Shown: positions 43,562 through 51,597 of the stretch, in pieces
Numbering within the stretch: the stretch's first letter is position 1
Layout: every line of letters starts with the position of its first letter
Origin: Anderseniella sp963700735
GTDB lineage: Bacteria > Pseudomonadota > Alphaproteobacteria > Rhizobiales > Aestuariivirgaceae
Assembly (NCBI GenBank): GCA_963700735.1
Contig: CAVOYR010000009.1
Location: 124,001 to 188,000, forward strand
Reading direction: 5' to 3'
DNA: 64,000 nt
Program-made: the position numbers and the translations under genes
Notes under the pieces: model-generated
Told to the model about the DNA's origin: nothing
What the model saw: the letters and a program-made list of their open reading frames with translations, nothing else
Database searches by the model: none

Positions 43562-44167
43562 ATGTCCTTTCAGCTCTACCTCACGTTCCTTGGTGCCACG
43601 GCGCTGCTGTTCCTGACGCCGGGGCCGGCCATGTCTCTGGTGCTGGCCAACAGCGCGGCCCACGGGGTGCGCGCGGGGCTGTTGACCGTGGCGGGTACGG
43701 CGGTGGGGTTTGCCGGGTTGCTGGTCATCGTGATCGCTGGCATGGCGTGGATCGTCGAGGTGATGGCGCACTGGTTCGACTGGATTCGGCTGGCCGGTGC
43801 GGCCTACCTGATCTGGATGGGGGCAACGCGGTTGTTCTCGCCGGCAGACACAAGCGGCAAGCTGCGCGCCGGGCGCAGCGCCTGGTTCAGTGAGGGCATG
43901 ACGGTTGCCGTGGCCAACCCAAAGGTGCTGCTGTTTCTCGGGGCCTTCCTGCCGCCATTCATCGATCCGGCCGGCAACGTGGCATTGCAGCTTGTCGTGC
44001 TGGCAGCGACCTTCGTGGTGTTGAGCCTGGCATTCGGGGCGGGGCTGGCGTTGATGGGGTCGGGGGCACGGCGGATATTCTTCGGTAATGGTGGCCGCCG
44101 GGTCGAGCAGGCCAGCGGCATCGTGCTGATCTGTGCCGGTCTCTGGCTGGCCATATCAAAGCGCTAG
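43562..44167 (+). CDS. LysE family transporter (first of two)
   Basis: A 201-residue membrane protein with the LysE/RhtB pattern LFLTPGPAMSLVLANSAAHG (residues 16-35) and WIRLAGAAYLIWMGATRLFS. Family members export amino acids or their analogues. The start ATG 43562 begins at the conserved N-terminus; an upstream in-frame start adds a poor leader. It lies nine bases before the second LysE gene, an obvious tandem pair. Confidence 0.92.
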   Translation: MSFQLYLTFLGATALLFLTPGPAMSLVLANSAAHGVRAGLLTVAGTAVGFAGLLVIVIAGMAWIVEVMAHWFDWIRLAGAAYLIWMGATRLFSPADTSGKLRAGRSAWFSEGMTVAVANPKVLLFLGAFLPPFIDPAGNVALQLVVLAATFVVLSLAFGAGLALMGSGARRIFFGNGGRRVEQASGIVLICAGLWLAISKR

Positions 44168-44176
44168 GAGATTTCC

Positions 44177-44806
44177 ATGACGATCCTGTCGATTCCGGTG
44201 GAGCTTTACGCAGCCTTCGTGCTGGCCTGTGCGGCCATCGTGATCGTTCCCGGGCCCACGGTCACCGTGATCATTGCCAACAGCCTTCGGCATGGCGCAC
44301 GGGCAGGGTTGCTGAACGTTGCCGGCACGCAAGCTGGGCTCGCCATCATGCTGGCCGTGTTGGCGGCTGGCCTGCAGGTGATCGTTGAAAGCATGGCCCA
44401 TGTGTTCGACTGGATCAGGCTTGCCGGGGCAGCCTACCTGATCTGGCTCGGCATCAAGCTGCTGCGTTCGGACGGCAGGATGGGCGCGATCAAGGACGTG
44501 CCGCGGGCGCGCGGATCCTACTTCTGGCAGGGGTTCGTGGTGATCCTGTCAAACCCCAAGGCGCTGTTCTTCTTCGGCGCCTTCATTCCGCAGTTCCTCA
44601 ACCCGGCTGGCAATGCCATCGCCCAGACCGTCTTGCTGGGAGCAACCTTCATGGCCGTCGCAACCGTGCTGGACGGTGCATATGCACTTCTGGCGGGTGG
44701 CGCGGGCAAGTGGCTGAGCCAGACACGCGTGCGGGCGCTGGAAATCGGCAGCGGCCTGTGCCTGATCGGTGGTGGCATCTGGCTGGCGATGATGCGCCGG
44801 GTCTAG
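44177..44806 (+). CDS. LysE family transporter (second of two)
   Basis: A 209-residue paralogue of the preceding gene: CAAIVIVPGPTVTVIIANSL, WIRLAGAAYLIWLGIKLLRS and ILSNPKALFFFGAFIPQFLN. Ribosome site taggagatttcc lies just before. The two may form a heteromeric or a redundant pair; substrates unknown. Its last four bases overlap the end of the convergent sterol desaturase-family gene. Confidence 0.92.
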   Translation: MTILSIPVELYAAFVLACAAIVIVPGPTVTVIIANSLRHGARAGLLNVAGTQAGLAIMLAVLAAGLQVIVESMAHVFDWIRLAGAAYLIWLGIKLLRSDGRMGAIKDVPRARGSYFWQGFVVILSNPKALFFFGAFIPQFLNPAGNAIAQTVLLGATFMAVATVLDGAYALLAGGAGKWLSQTRVRALEIGSGLCLIGGGIWLAMMRRV

Positions 44807-46047
44807 GCATCCGGGTTGGTGTTGGCGGCCCCGTCCTGCTGCATCAGCCGCTTTCGCTGAAACGGATAGAGCTGCTGCTTCCAGTAGCCGACCGGAACCT
44901 TTTCCGGCACGCCATATCCGTTCGGCCAGCGGCTGTCGGGGAAGTGATAGGTGCCGAACAACCGGTCGAGCCAGGGGAAATGGATGGCGAAGTTCTTGTC
45001 CACCGCTTCGGCTTCAAGTCCGTGGTGCCAGTGATGGAACCTCGGCGTGACAAGAAACTTGCCCAGCATATTGAAATCGCCACGTAAATTGGCGTGAACC
45101 AACGCAGAATACACATAGATGAACGTGATGTAGGCCTGCATCACGGCGGGTGAAAAGCCGAGCGTCAGCAGTGGCAGCGAGGTGACCCCGCGCAACAGCA
45201 CGACCTCGATGAAGTGCATGCGCGCACCGGCGAGCCAGTCCATCGACTTGGCCGAATGATGCACTGCGTGGAAGCCCCACAGAAACGGGATTTGGTGGAA
45301 CGCGCGGTGGAACCAGTACTGCACGAAATCGGTCAGCAGCATGATGGCAAGAAACTGCAGGATCGCCGGTTGGGCGGCAATCACCGCGCGGATGTGGTCG
45401 AAACCTGATGTGGCAGCGTTGATATAGGTGGAAGGCGCCAGCGACAGGAAGGTGATGATCTGGACCAGCATCGAGCTGACCAGGTAGTAGAACAGGTCCT
45501 CGCGCCATTCAGGCCGGAACAGCCGCTGCTCGCGCTTGTGCGGAAAGAACCGCTCGATTGGCGCAAACATCAGCCCCGCTGCCAGCAGGTTGACGATGAA
45601 GAAGTCCAGCCCGAAGAAGATGCCCCAATTGGCGGTGTCCCTGGCCTCGACCCGTGAGCCACCCAGCAGGATTGCAGCCAGAACAATGACCAGTGCGGTC
45701 AGGCCCAAAGCGGGGCGCGGGCGCAGAATCAGGCTGAGCAGGGCGAGGGCATAGGCCGAAACAAGCGTCAGGTGGACGATCAGCCGGAAGCCGCCATAGG
45801 CGCGCAAGACTTCCAGTTCAGGCATGGAAAACCATGCCGGCCAGCGCAGCGCGATGACCATGCCCAGTCCGGCAAGGCCCAGCAGCAGGCCGAAGAACCC
45901 GGCATACCAGCCCGAGCCGACCTTGCGCACCTCGACGGGTGCTTCAAGATCCCTGATCAGTTTCCGCAAGTAGGACACGCCCCATCCTCCGCCCGTTCTT
46001 TGCCCTTGCTGAATATCATGCAGCACAGATTCGGTTGACAGGTTCAT
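44803..46047 (-). CDS. Sterol desaturase/fatty acid hydroxylase family protein
   Basis: A 414-residue integral membrane di-iron protein. The histidine clusters are HRAFH, HAVHHS and HHWHH (within LLTDFVQYWFHRAFH, GFHAVHHSAKS and FHHWHHGLEAEAVDKNFAIH). About four membrane segments precede the catalytic part. Family members hydroxylate or desaturate lipids such as sterols, ceramide or carotenoids; substrate unknown. It is divergent from coaD, with only 38 bases between starts. Confidence 0.9.
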   Translation of the reverse strand: MNLSTESVLHDIQQGQRTGGGWGVSYLRKLIRDLEAPVEVRKVGSGWYAGFFGLLLGLAGLGMVIALRWPAWFSMPELEVLRAYGGFRLIVHLTLVSAYALALLSLILRPRPALGLTALVIVLAAILLGGSRVEARDTANWGIFFGLDFFIVNLLAAGLMFAPIERFFPHKREQRLFRPEWREDLFYYLVSSMLVQIITFLSLAPSTYINAATSGFDHIRAVIAAQPAILQFLAIMLLTDFVQYWFHRAFHQIPFLWGFHAVHHSAKSMDWLAGARMHFIEVVLLRGVTSLPLLTLGFSPAVMQAYITFIYVYSALVHANLRGDFNMLGKFLVTPRFHHWHHGLEAEAVDKNFAIHFPWLDRLFGTYHFPDSRWPNGYGVPEKVPVGYWKQQLYPFQRKRLMQQDGAANTNPDA

Positions 46048-46085
46048 CGTTGTTTTTGAGTAGAAAAACTTTTATTGCTCTGCAC

Positions 46086-46583
46086 ATGACTCGAAGCGGA
46101 TTTTACCCCGGCAGTTTTGACCCGGTTACCTATGGCCACATGGACGTGATCGCGCGCGCTGCCCGCTTTCTCGACAGGCTGGTGCTTGGCGTGGGCGTGC
46201 ATCACGGCAAGACACCCTTCCTGGCCACGGACGTTCGGCTGGCGCTGCTGGACGAGGTGGTCGAACCGGTGCGTGTGGCAACAGGTTGCGACATTTCCAT
46301 TGCGACGTTCGACGGACTGGCAGTCGATGCGGCCCGCACGGCGCAGGCGCAGGTGATGGTGCGCGGGCTGCGTGATGCATCCGACTTCGATTACGAGGTG
46401 CAGATGGGCCAGATGAATGCAGGTCTCGCGCCGGACATCGAAACCGTTTTCCTCGCGGCAAGCCCGGCCACCCGCATGATTGCCTCCTCGCTGGTCAAGC
46501 AGATCGCGCGGATGGGCGGCGATATTTCGCCATTTGTGCCTGATACGGTGAACCGTGCCGTCACGAAAGCGTTGAAATCCTGA
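46086..46583 (+). CDS. coaD: Phosphopantetheine adenylyltransferase
   Basis: A 165-residue enzyme. The nucleotidyl transferase motif is GSFDPVTYGHMDVI (residues 8-21), and the second motif is SPATRMIASSLVKQIA (about 126-141). It joins ATP and phosphopantetheine to dephospho-CoA, the step before the last in CoA synthesis. ATG 46086 is the family start; an earlier in-frame start reads into the divergent promoter. It heads the run coaD-PPIases-queA-tgt. Confidence 0.96.
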   Translation: MTRSGFYPGSFDPVTYGHMDVIARAARFLDRLVLGVGVHHGKTPFLATDVRLALLDEVVEPVRVATGCDISIATFDGLAVDAARTAQAQVMVRGLRDASDFDYEVQMGQMNAGLAPDIETVFLAASPATRMIASSLVKQIARMGGDISPFVPDTVNRAVTKALKS

Positions 46584-46626
46584 CTTCAAACTCCTCACAC
46601 CCTCAAGACAACCCGGAGATTGCCAA

Positions 46627-47136
46627 TTGAACAAGTTTGCAGCAGCGCTGGCAGGCATCCTGCTGGCCGGATCAACCACCGCAGCAACCGCCGCCAACCA
46701 GCTCGTCATGGAGTTGAAGTGTGGTCCGGTGGTTATTGATCTTCGCCCCGACATTGCCCCGAAGCATGCCCAGCAACTTACCACGCTGGCATCGCAGGGC
46801 TTTTATGACGGCATCATCTTCCACCGCGTGATCAGCGGCTTCATGGCCCAGACCGGCGATCCGACCGGCACGGGCAGTGGTGGTTCCGAGCTGCCGGACA
46901 TTCCGGCCGAGTTCAGCAGCGAGCCGTTCGAGCGCGGCACCGTTGGCATGGCGCGCTCGTCCAACCCGGACAGCGCCAATTCGCAGTTCTTCATCATGTT
47001 CACCAAGTACCCGTCGCTTGACGGCAACTACACGGTGGTGGGCAAGGTGTCGTCCGGCATGGAGTGCATCGACCAGATCAACAAGGGTGAGCCACCGGCA
47101 AGCCCGGACAAGATCAACAAGATGAGCGTGAACTGA
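46627..47136 (+). CDS. Peptidyl-prolyl cis-trans isomerase, exported cyclophilin
   Basis: A 169-residue cyclophilin starting at TTG 46627 with a Sec signal (MNKFAAALAGILLAGSTTAA then TAANQ). The active-site pattern is complete: FHRVISGFMAQTGDPTGTG and SANSQFFIMF. It should help protein folding in the periplasm. A second, cytoplasmic cyclophilin follows 55 bases later; together they form a tandem pair. Confidence 0.92.
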   Translation: MNKFAAALAGILLAGSTTAATAANQLVMELKCGPVVIDLRPDIAPKHAQQLTTLASQGFYDGIIFHRVISGFMAQTGDPTGTGSGGSELPDIPAEFSSEPFERGTVGMARSSNPDSANSQFFIMFTKYPSLDGNYTVVGKVSSGMECIDQINKGEPPASPDKINKMSVN

Positions 47137-47191
47137 CTTGGGGCGCTCATCCCCTCGCATTGTTTTATGAAAAGCCCAGAAGGAGAGACTG

Positions 47192-47665
47192 GTGGCAGAC
47201 CTTGATCCCGAAAATACCCTCATCATGGAAATCCCGCATGGCCGCGTGGTCATCAGCCTGCGCCCGGACGTGGCGCCTGGTCACGTTGCGCACATCAAGG
47301 AACTGGTGCGCGAAGGCTTCTATGACGGCACGCCGTTCCATCGCGTGATCGATGGCTTCATGGCGCAGGGCGGCGATCCGACCGGCACCGGTACGGGTGG
47401 TTCCAAGAAGCCGAACCTGAAGGCCGAGTTCTCCGACGTTCCGCACAAGCGCGGTACCGCGTCGATGGCCCGGTCGCAGAACCCGAACAGCGCAAATTCG
47501 CAGTTTTTCCTGTGTTTCGCGGATTGTTCGTTCCTTGACGGCCAGTACACGGTGTGGGGCGAAGTGGTTGAAGGCATGGACGCCGTCGACAAGATCAAGC
47601 GCGGCGAGCCGGTGTCCAACCCAGACCGCATCACCAAGATGCAGGTCATGGCGGATGCGTCCTGA
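47192..47665 (+). CDS. ppiB: Peptidyl-prolyl cis-trans isomerase, cytoplasmic cyclophilin
   Basis: A 157-residue cyclophilin without a signal, starting GTG 47192 behind aaggagagactg. Active-site motifs are FHRVIDGFMAQGGDPTGTG and SANSQFFLCF. It resembles the exported copy upstream, which suggests a duplication followed by gain of a signal. It overlaps the next gene by 11 bases. Confidence 0.93.
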   Translation: MADLDPENTLIMEIPHGRVVISLRPDVAPGHVAHIKELVREGFYDGTPFHRVIDGFMAQGGDPTGTGTGGSKKPNLKAEFSDVPHKRGTASMARSQNPNSANSQFFLCFADCSFLDGQYTVWGEVVEGMDAVDKIKRGEPVSNPDRITKMQVMADAS

Positions 47666-48068
47666 GTCCAGGCTTGCGGGGGCAGGGCTGTTGTCCTGCC
47701 TGCTGCTGGCCGGTGGTGTGGCGCCTGCGTCGGCCACGCAGAACCTCGTTTGCGGCTATACCGACGATGTTTCCATCACCTTGCTGATGGGCTCGCTGGA
47801 GGTTGCGTCGATCGTGCGGGCTGACGTGACTGCCGCGGGCCAGCGCTGGTCGACGCAGGAAGCCCAAGGCCAGACGCAGATCATCGTCGGCCAGGCATTC
47901 CAGACTGCAAACGAACTGCGCGTCGATTTCACCGACAAGGACGTGAACCTGGTGATGGTCCGGCTGCGGCTGTTCCAGGCCGCCGACGGCGACAAGTTTG
48001 CCCAGGCCGGTACCTTGAAGATCGAGGGAACGGGCGTGTGGCCGGTCATCTGCTCGGAAGGCGGATGA
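47655..48068 (+). CDS. Secreted protein of unknown function between ppiB and queA
   Basis: A 137-residue protein with a Sec signal (GLLSCLLLAGGVAPASATQN, cleavage about residue 28). The mature part has two cysteines (NLVCGYTDD and WPVICSEGG) and a beta-rich centre (ELRVDFTDKDVNLVMVRLRL). I know of no function. It starts inside the end of ppiB and is followed 19 bases later by queA, so it belongs to the operon. Confidence 0.75.
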   Translation: MRPESRLAGAGLLSCLLLAGGVAPASATQNLVCGYTDDVSITLLMGSLEVASIVRADVTAAGQRWSTQEAQGQTQIIVGQAFQTANELRVDFTDKDVNLVMVRLRLFQAADGDKFAQAGTLKIEGTGVWPVICSEGG

Positions 48069-48087
48069 GCCGTTTGGCGGGTTCTCC

Positions 48088-49173
48088 ATGAAAGTTGACC
48101 TGTTCGATTTCGAACTGCCGCCGGATCTCATCGCGCTGCGGCCTGCAAACCCGCGTGACAGTGCCCGGCAGCTGGTCGTGCAGCCGGGCCGCGAGCCCGA
48201 ACTTGCCGATGACGTCGTGTCGAACCTCGCCTGCCACCTGAAACCCGGTGATGTGCTGGTGTTCAACGATACCCGCGTGATCCCTGCGCGGCTGTTCGGT
48301 CACCGCACGGGCCGGGGTGATACGTCGCCTGCCATTGAAGTGACACTGCACCAGCGCGATGGAGAGGCCGGTTGGACCGCCTTTGCCAAGCCGGGCCGCA
48401 AGCTGGCCGTGGGAGATACCATCAGTTTCGGCGGACGTGGCGATGTCTGCTACGTGGACGTGCTGACCGCGACAGTCGAAGCCAAGGGGGAGGGCGGCGA
48501 GATCAGCCTCGCGTTCAACCTGCACGGCGCCTATCTCGATCAGGCAATCGCGCAGCACGGCGTAATGCCGCTGCCGCCCTACATTGCCTCGAAGCGGCCG
48601 GCAGACGAGCGCGACCTGAGTGATTACCAGACCCTTTTTGCCGCAGCGGATGGTGCCGTTGCAGCACCGACGGCTGCGTTGCATTTCACGCCGGAGCTGA
48701 TGCAGTCGCTGGCAGCGCGTGGTGTTGCCCACGAGTTCGTGACGCTGCATGTGGGTGCGGGCACGTTCCTGCCGGTGAAGGCGGACGACACGGGCGAACA
48801 CAAGATGCATTCGGAATGGGGCGTGGTGAACGCCGGTGTTGCCGAACGGCTCAATGCAGCACGCGCATCGGGCGGGCGGCTTGTCGCCGTGGGCACGACG
48901 TCCTTGCGGCTGCTTGAAAGCGCAGCGGATGAGGCCGGGGTGATCCAGGGCTGGTCAGGGGCGACAGACATCTTCATCACGCCGGGCTACAGGTTTCGCG
49001 CTGTCGATGTGCTGATGACCAACTTCCACCTGCCGAGGTCGACCCTGTTCATGCTGGTGAGCGCGTTCTGCGGGCTGGACGTGATGCAGCGGGCCTATGC
49101 CCATGCAATCGCCGGGGGCTATCGTTTCTATTCCTATGGCAACTCAAGCCTGCTATTCCCGCCCGCACCATGA
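48088..49173 (+). CDS. queA: S-adenosylmethionine:tRNA ribosyltransferase-isomerase
   Basis: A 361-residue QueA: MKVDLFDFELPPDLIALRPA, VLVFNDTRVIPARLFG, LHVGAGTFLPVKADD, and TNFHLPRSTLFMLVSAF. It makes epoxyqueuosine from preQ1 at the wobble base of tRNAs with GUN anticodons. Its stop overlaps the tgt start (ATGA, 49170-49173), so the two queuosine genes are coupled. Confidence 0.97.
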   Translation: MKVDLFDFELPPDLIALRPANPRDSARQLVVQPGREPELADDVVSNLACHLKPGDVLVFNDTRVIPARLFGHRTGRGDTSPAIEVTLHQRDGEAGWTAFAKPGRKLAVGDTISFGGRGDVCYVDVLTATVEAKGEGGEISLAFNLHGAYLDQAIAQHGVMPLPPYIASKRPADERDLSDYQTLFAAADGAVAAPTAALHFTPELMQSLAARGVAHEFVTLHVGAGTFLPVKADDTGEHKMHSEWGVVNAGVAERLNAARASGGRLVAVGTTSLRLLESAADEAGVIQGWSGATDIFITPGYRFRAVDVLMTNFHLPRSTLFMLVSAFCGLDVMQRAYAHAIAGGYRFYSYGNSSLLFPPAP

Positions 49174-50294
49174 CACAGCATTTCGGTTTCACACTTCATG
49201 CCACGGACGGACTGGCGCGGCGCGGCACGGTGCATACCATGCACGGTGACATCCGCACGCCTGCCTTCATGCCGGTCGGCACGGTGGGCACGGTCAAGGC
49301 GCTCTACCTGGAGCAGGTGAAGGAGGCCGGTGCCGACATCATCCTCGGCAACGTCTATCACCTGATGCTGCGGCCCGGTGCCGAGCGGGTGGCCCGGCTT
49401 GGGGGCTTGCACCGGTTCATCGGCTGGGACGGGCCGATCCTGACCGACAGTGGCGGGTTTCAGGTGATGTCGCTGTCGCAGATCCGCAAGATCACGGAGG
49501 AGGGTGCCACCTTCCAGTCGCACATTGACGGCACCAAACACCACCTGACGCCGGAACGGTCGATGGAGATCCAGCGGCTGCTCGGGTCCACCATCCACAT
49601 GCAACTGGACGAGTGCCTTGCCTTTCCGCATGAACGGAAGGATGCAGAACGCGCCATGCAGTTGTCGCTGCGCTGGGCGAAGCGCTCGCGCGAGGCATTT
49701 GGCGACCAGCCGGGCCGGGGGTGTTTCGGCATCGTGCAGGGCGGCACGGATGCGGCCCTTCGCGAGGAAAGCGCCAAGGGCCTGCTGGAAATCGGTTTCC
49801 ACGGTTATGCCATCGGCGGGCTGGCGGTGGGCGAGGGGCAGGAGTTGATGCTGTCAACCCTCGACGTGACCACGCCGCACCTGCCGCAGGACAAGCCGCG
49901 CTACCTGATGGGTGTCGGAACGCCGGACGACTTGCTGGAGGCGGTGGCGCGCGGTGTCGACATGTTCGACTGCGTGATGCCGACCCGGTCAGGCCGGCAT
50001 GGCCAGGCGTTCACCAGCTTCGGCCGCCTCAACCTGCGCAACGCCAGGCACGCCGAGGATTTGCGCCCGCTTGATTCGTCGATAGGCCACCCGGCGCTGA
50101 ACAACTATTCCCGCGCCTACCTGCACCACCTGATCCGCTCGGGCGAGATACTCGGCATGATGCTGCTGTCCTGGGCCAACACCGCCTACTACCAGCACCT
50201 GATGCAGGAAATCCGCGATTCCATTGAAAACGGGCGCTTTGAACAGTTCCGCAACGACACGAAGCAACGGTGGCAAGCCGGAGAGCAGGGCTGA
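49170..50294 (+). CDS. tgt: tRNA-guanine transglycosylase
   Basis: A 374-residue Tgt. It has the active-site loop LTDSGGFQVMSLS (catalytic Asp), the nucleophile region MFDCVMPTRSGRHGQAF and GCFGIVQGG. It exchanges guanine-34 for preQ1 before QueA acts. The usual zinc site (CxCxxC and a later His) is changed: the region before NYSRAYLHHL reads SSIGHPALN and the His place reads SWANTAYY, so no cysteine ligand remains. Similar loss is familiar to me from alphaproteobacterial Tgts. Coupled to queA. Confidence 0.95.
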   Translation: MTQHFGFTLHATDGLARRGTVHTMHGDIRTPAFMPVGTVGTVKALYLEQVKEAGADIILGNVYHLMLRPGAERVARLGGLHRFIGWDGPILTDSGGFQVMSLSQIRKITEEGATFQSHIDGTKHHLTPERSMEIQRLLGSTIHMQLDECLAFPHERKDAERAMQLSLRWAKRSREAFGDQPGRGCFGIVQGGTDAALREESAKGLLEIGFHGYAIGGLAVGEGQELMLSTLDVTTPHLPQDKPRYLMGVGTPDDLLEAVARGVDMFDCVMPTRSGRHGQAFTSFGRLNLRNARHAEDLRPLDSSIGHPALNNYSRAYLHHLIRSGEILGMMLLSWANTAYYQHLMQEIRDSIENGRFEQFRNDTKQRWQAGEQG

Positions 50295-50382
50295 TGTTCA
50301 ACGTGCGGAATTGCCGCAATCCAGTGCAAATTAGCATTCGGGGATTCGCCCCGGGGATGGTATCAACAAGGTCCGTCCGGGC

Positions 50383-50408
50383 GCGAGCCGGCCATCAATC
50401 CGGCTCGC
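50383..50408. other. Strong hairpin in the tgt-desaturase gap
   Basis: gcgagccgg ... ccggctcgc, a perfect 9-bp stem with an 8-base loop. No T run follows, so it may be a Rho-type end of tgt or an mRNA leader structure of the desaturase gene, whose start is 14 bases later. Confidence 0.5.
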
Positions 50409-50421
50409 ATCTCTGCCCACT

Positions 50422-51453
50422 ATGTCCCTAGCGAAGAGCGTGAACTTGACATCTGACAGATCCAACTGGATGGCGCGACTGGCGCCATACCGTCAAACCG
50501 ATGGCCAGCGTGCCGTTTTTGAAATCATCGTGACATTGCTGCCGTTCATGGCAGTCTGGGCAGCCATGTGGTGGCTGATGCAGTACTCGGTGCTGCTGTC
50601 ATGGCTGCTGGCACCGCTGGCAGCCGGGCTGCTGGTGCGATTGTTCATCATCCAGCATGACTGCGGTCATTCCTCGATGTTCACGTCGAGCACGGTCAAC
50701 AACTGGGTGGGCCGCGCGCTGGGCGTGCTGACGCTGACACCTTATGACTATTGGCGCCGCACCCACGCGCTGCACCATTCCACGTCCGGCAACCTGGACC
50801 GTCGCGGCATCGGCGACATCACCACGTTGACGGTTGAAGAGTACAACAAGCTGTCTGGCTGGGGAAAGTTCGGTTACCGGCTGTACCGGCACCCGGTCGT
50901 GCTGTTCGGCTTCGGCCCGTCCTGGCTGTTCATGGTCTGCCACCGGCTGCCGCTGATGGCGGCACGGCGCGGCGAGCTGCCGTGGGCCAGCACAATGGGC
51001 ACCAATGCCGGCATTGCCGTCATCTACGGCCTGATGATGTACCTCGTCGGTCCGTGGACCTTCCTGCTGATCCAGATTCCCGTGGTGGCACTGGGCGCGT
51101 CCATCGGCGTCTGGCTGTTCTACGTACAGCACCAGTTCGAGGATACCCACTGGGAACGTTCCGACAACTGGAACCACGAGGAAGCCGCGCTTCACGGCAG
51201 CTCCTATTACGATCTGCCCAAGCCGCTGATGTGGCTTACCGGCAACATCGGCATCCACCATGTGCATCACCTGTCGAGCCGCATCCCGTTCCACAAGTTG
51301 CCGCAGGTGGTCGAGGACTTCCCAGAACTGTCCGAAACGCGCAAGTTCACCCTGCTGGAAAGCTTCCAGTGCGTTCGGCTTACCCTGTGGGATGAGGCGA
51401 GGCGCGAGCTGATCTCGTTCCGCGACCTGCACTCGAGAGCGCTGCCGGCCTGA
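50422..51453 (+). CDS. Fatty acid desaturase (acyl-lipid type)
   Basis: A 343-residue membrane di-iron desaturase with the three histidine boxes HDCGH (about residue 75), HALHH (about 115) and HHVHH (about 280). Four membrane segments are apparent. It is of the type that inserts double bonds into membrane acyl chains with oxygen (delta-12 or omega-6-like). Position and lipid are not predictable. The start ATG lies after a strong hairpin. Confidence 0.9.
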   Translation: MSLAKSVNLTSDRSNWMARLAPYRQTDGQRAVFEIIVTLLPFMAVWAAMWWLMQYSVLLSWLLAPLAAGLLVRLFIIQHDCGHSSMFTSSTVNNWVGRALGVLTLTPYDYWRRTHALHHSTSGNLDRRGIGDITTLTVEEYNKLSGWGKFGYRLYRHPVVLFGFGPSWLFMVCHRLPLMAARRGELPWASTMGTNAGIAVIYGLMMYLVGPWTFLLIQIPVVALGASIGVWLFYVQHQFEDTHWERSDNWNHEEAALHGSSYYDLPKPLMWLTGNIGIHHVHHLSSRIPFHKLPQVVEDFPELSETRKFTLLESFQCVRLTLWDEARRELISFRDLHSRALPA

Positions 51454-51597
51454 GGCGGGCAGCGTCACTCCAACCTCCCGTTCTACTTTATGACGCCACG
51501 CAGGAAGTGGTGGTTTCGATGCTTGCAGTTGACGTTGCAGGGCAACCATGCGACATGATGGCATCCATAGTAGACAGGGCAGGAGTCCGCAAAAATC

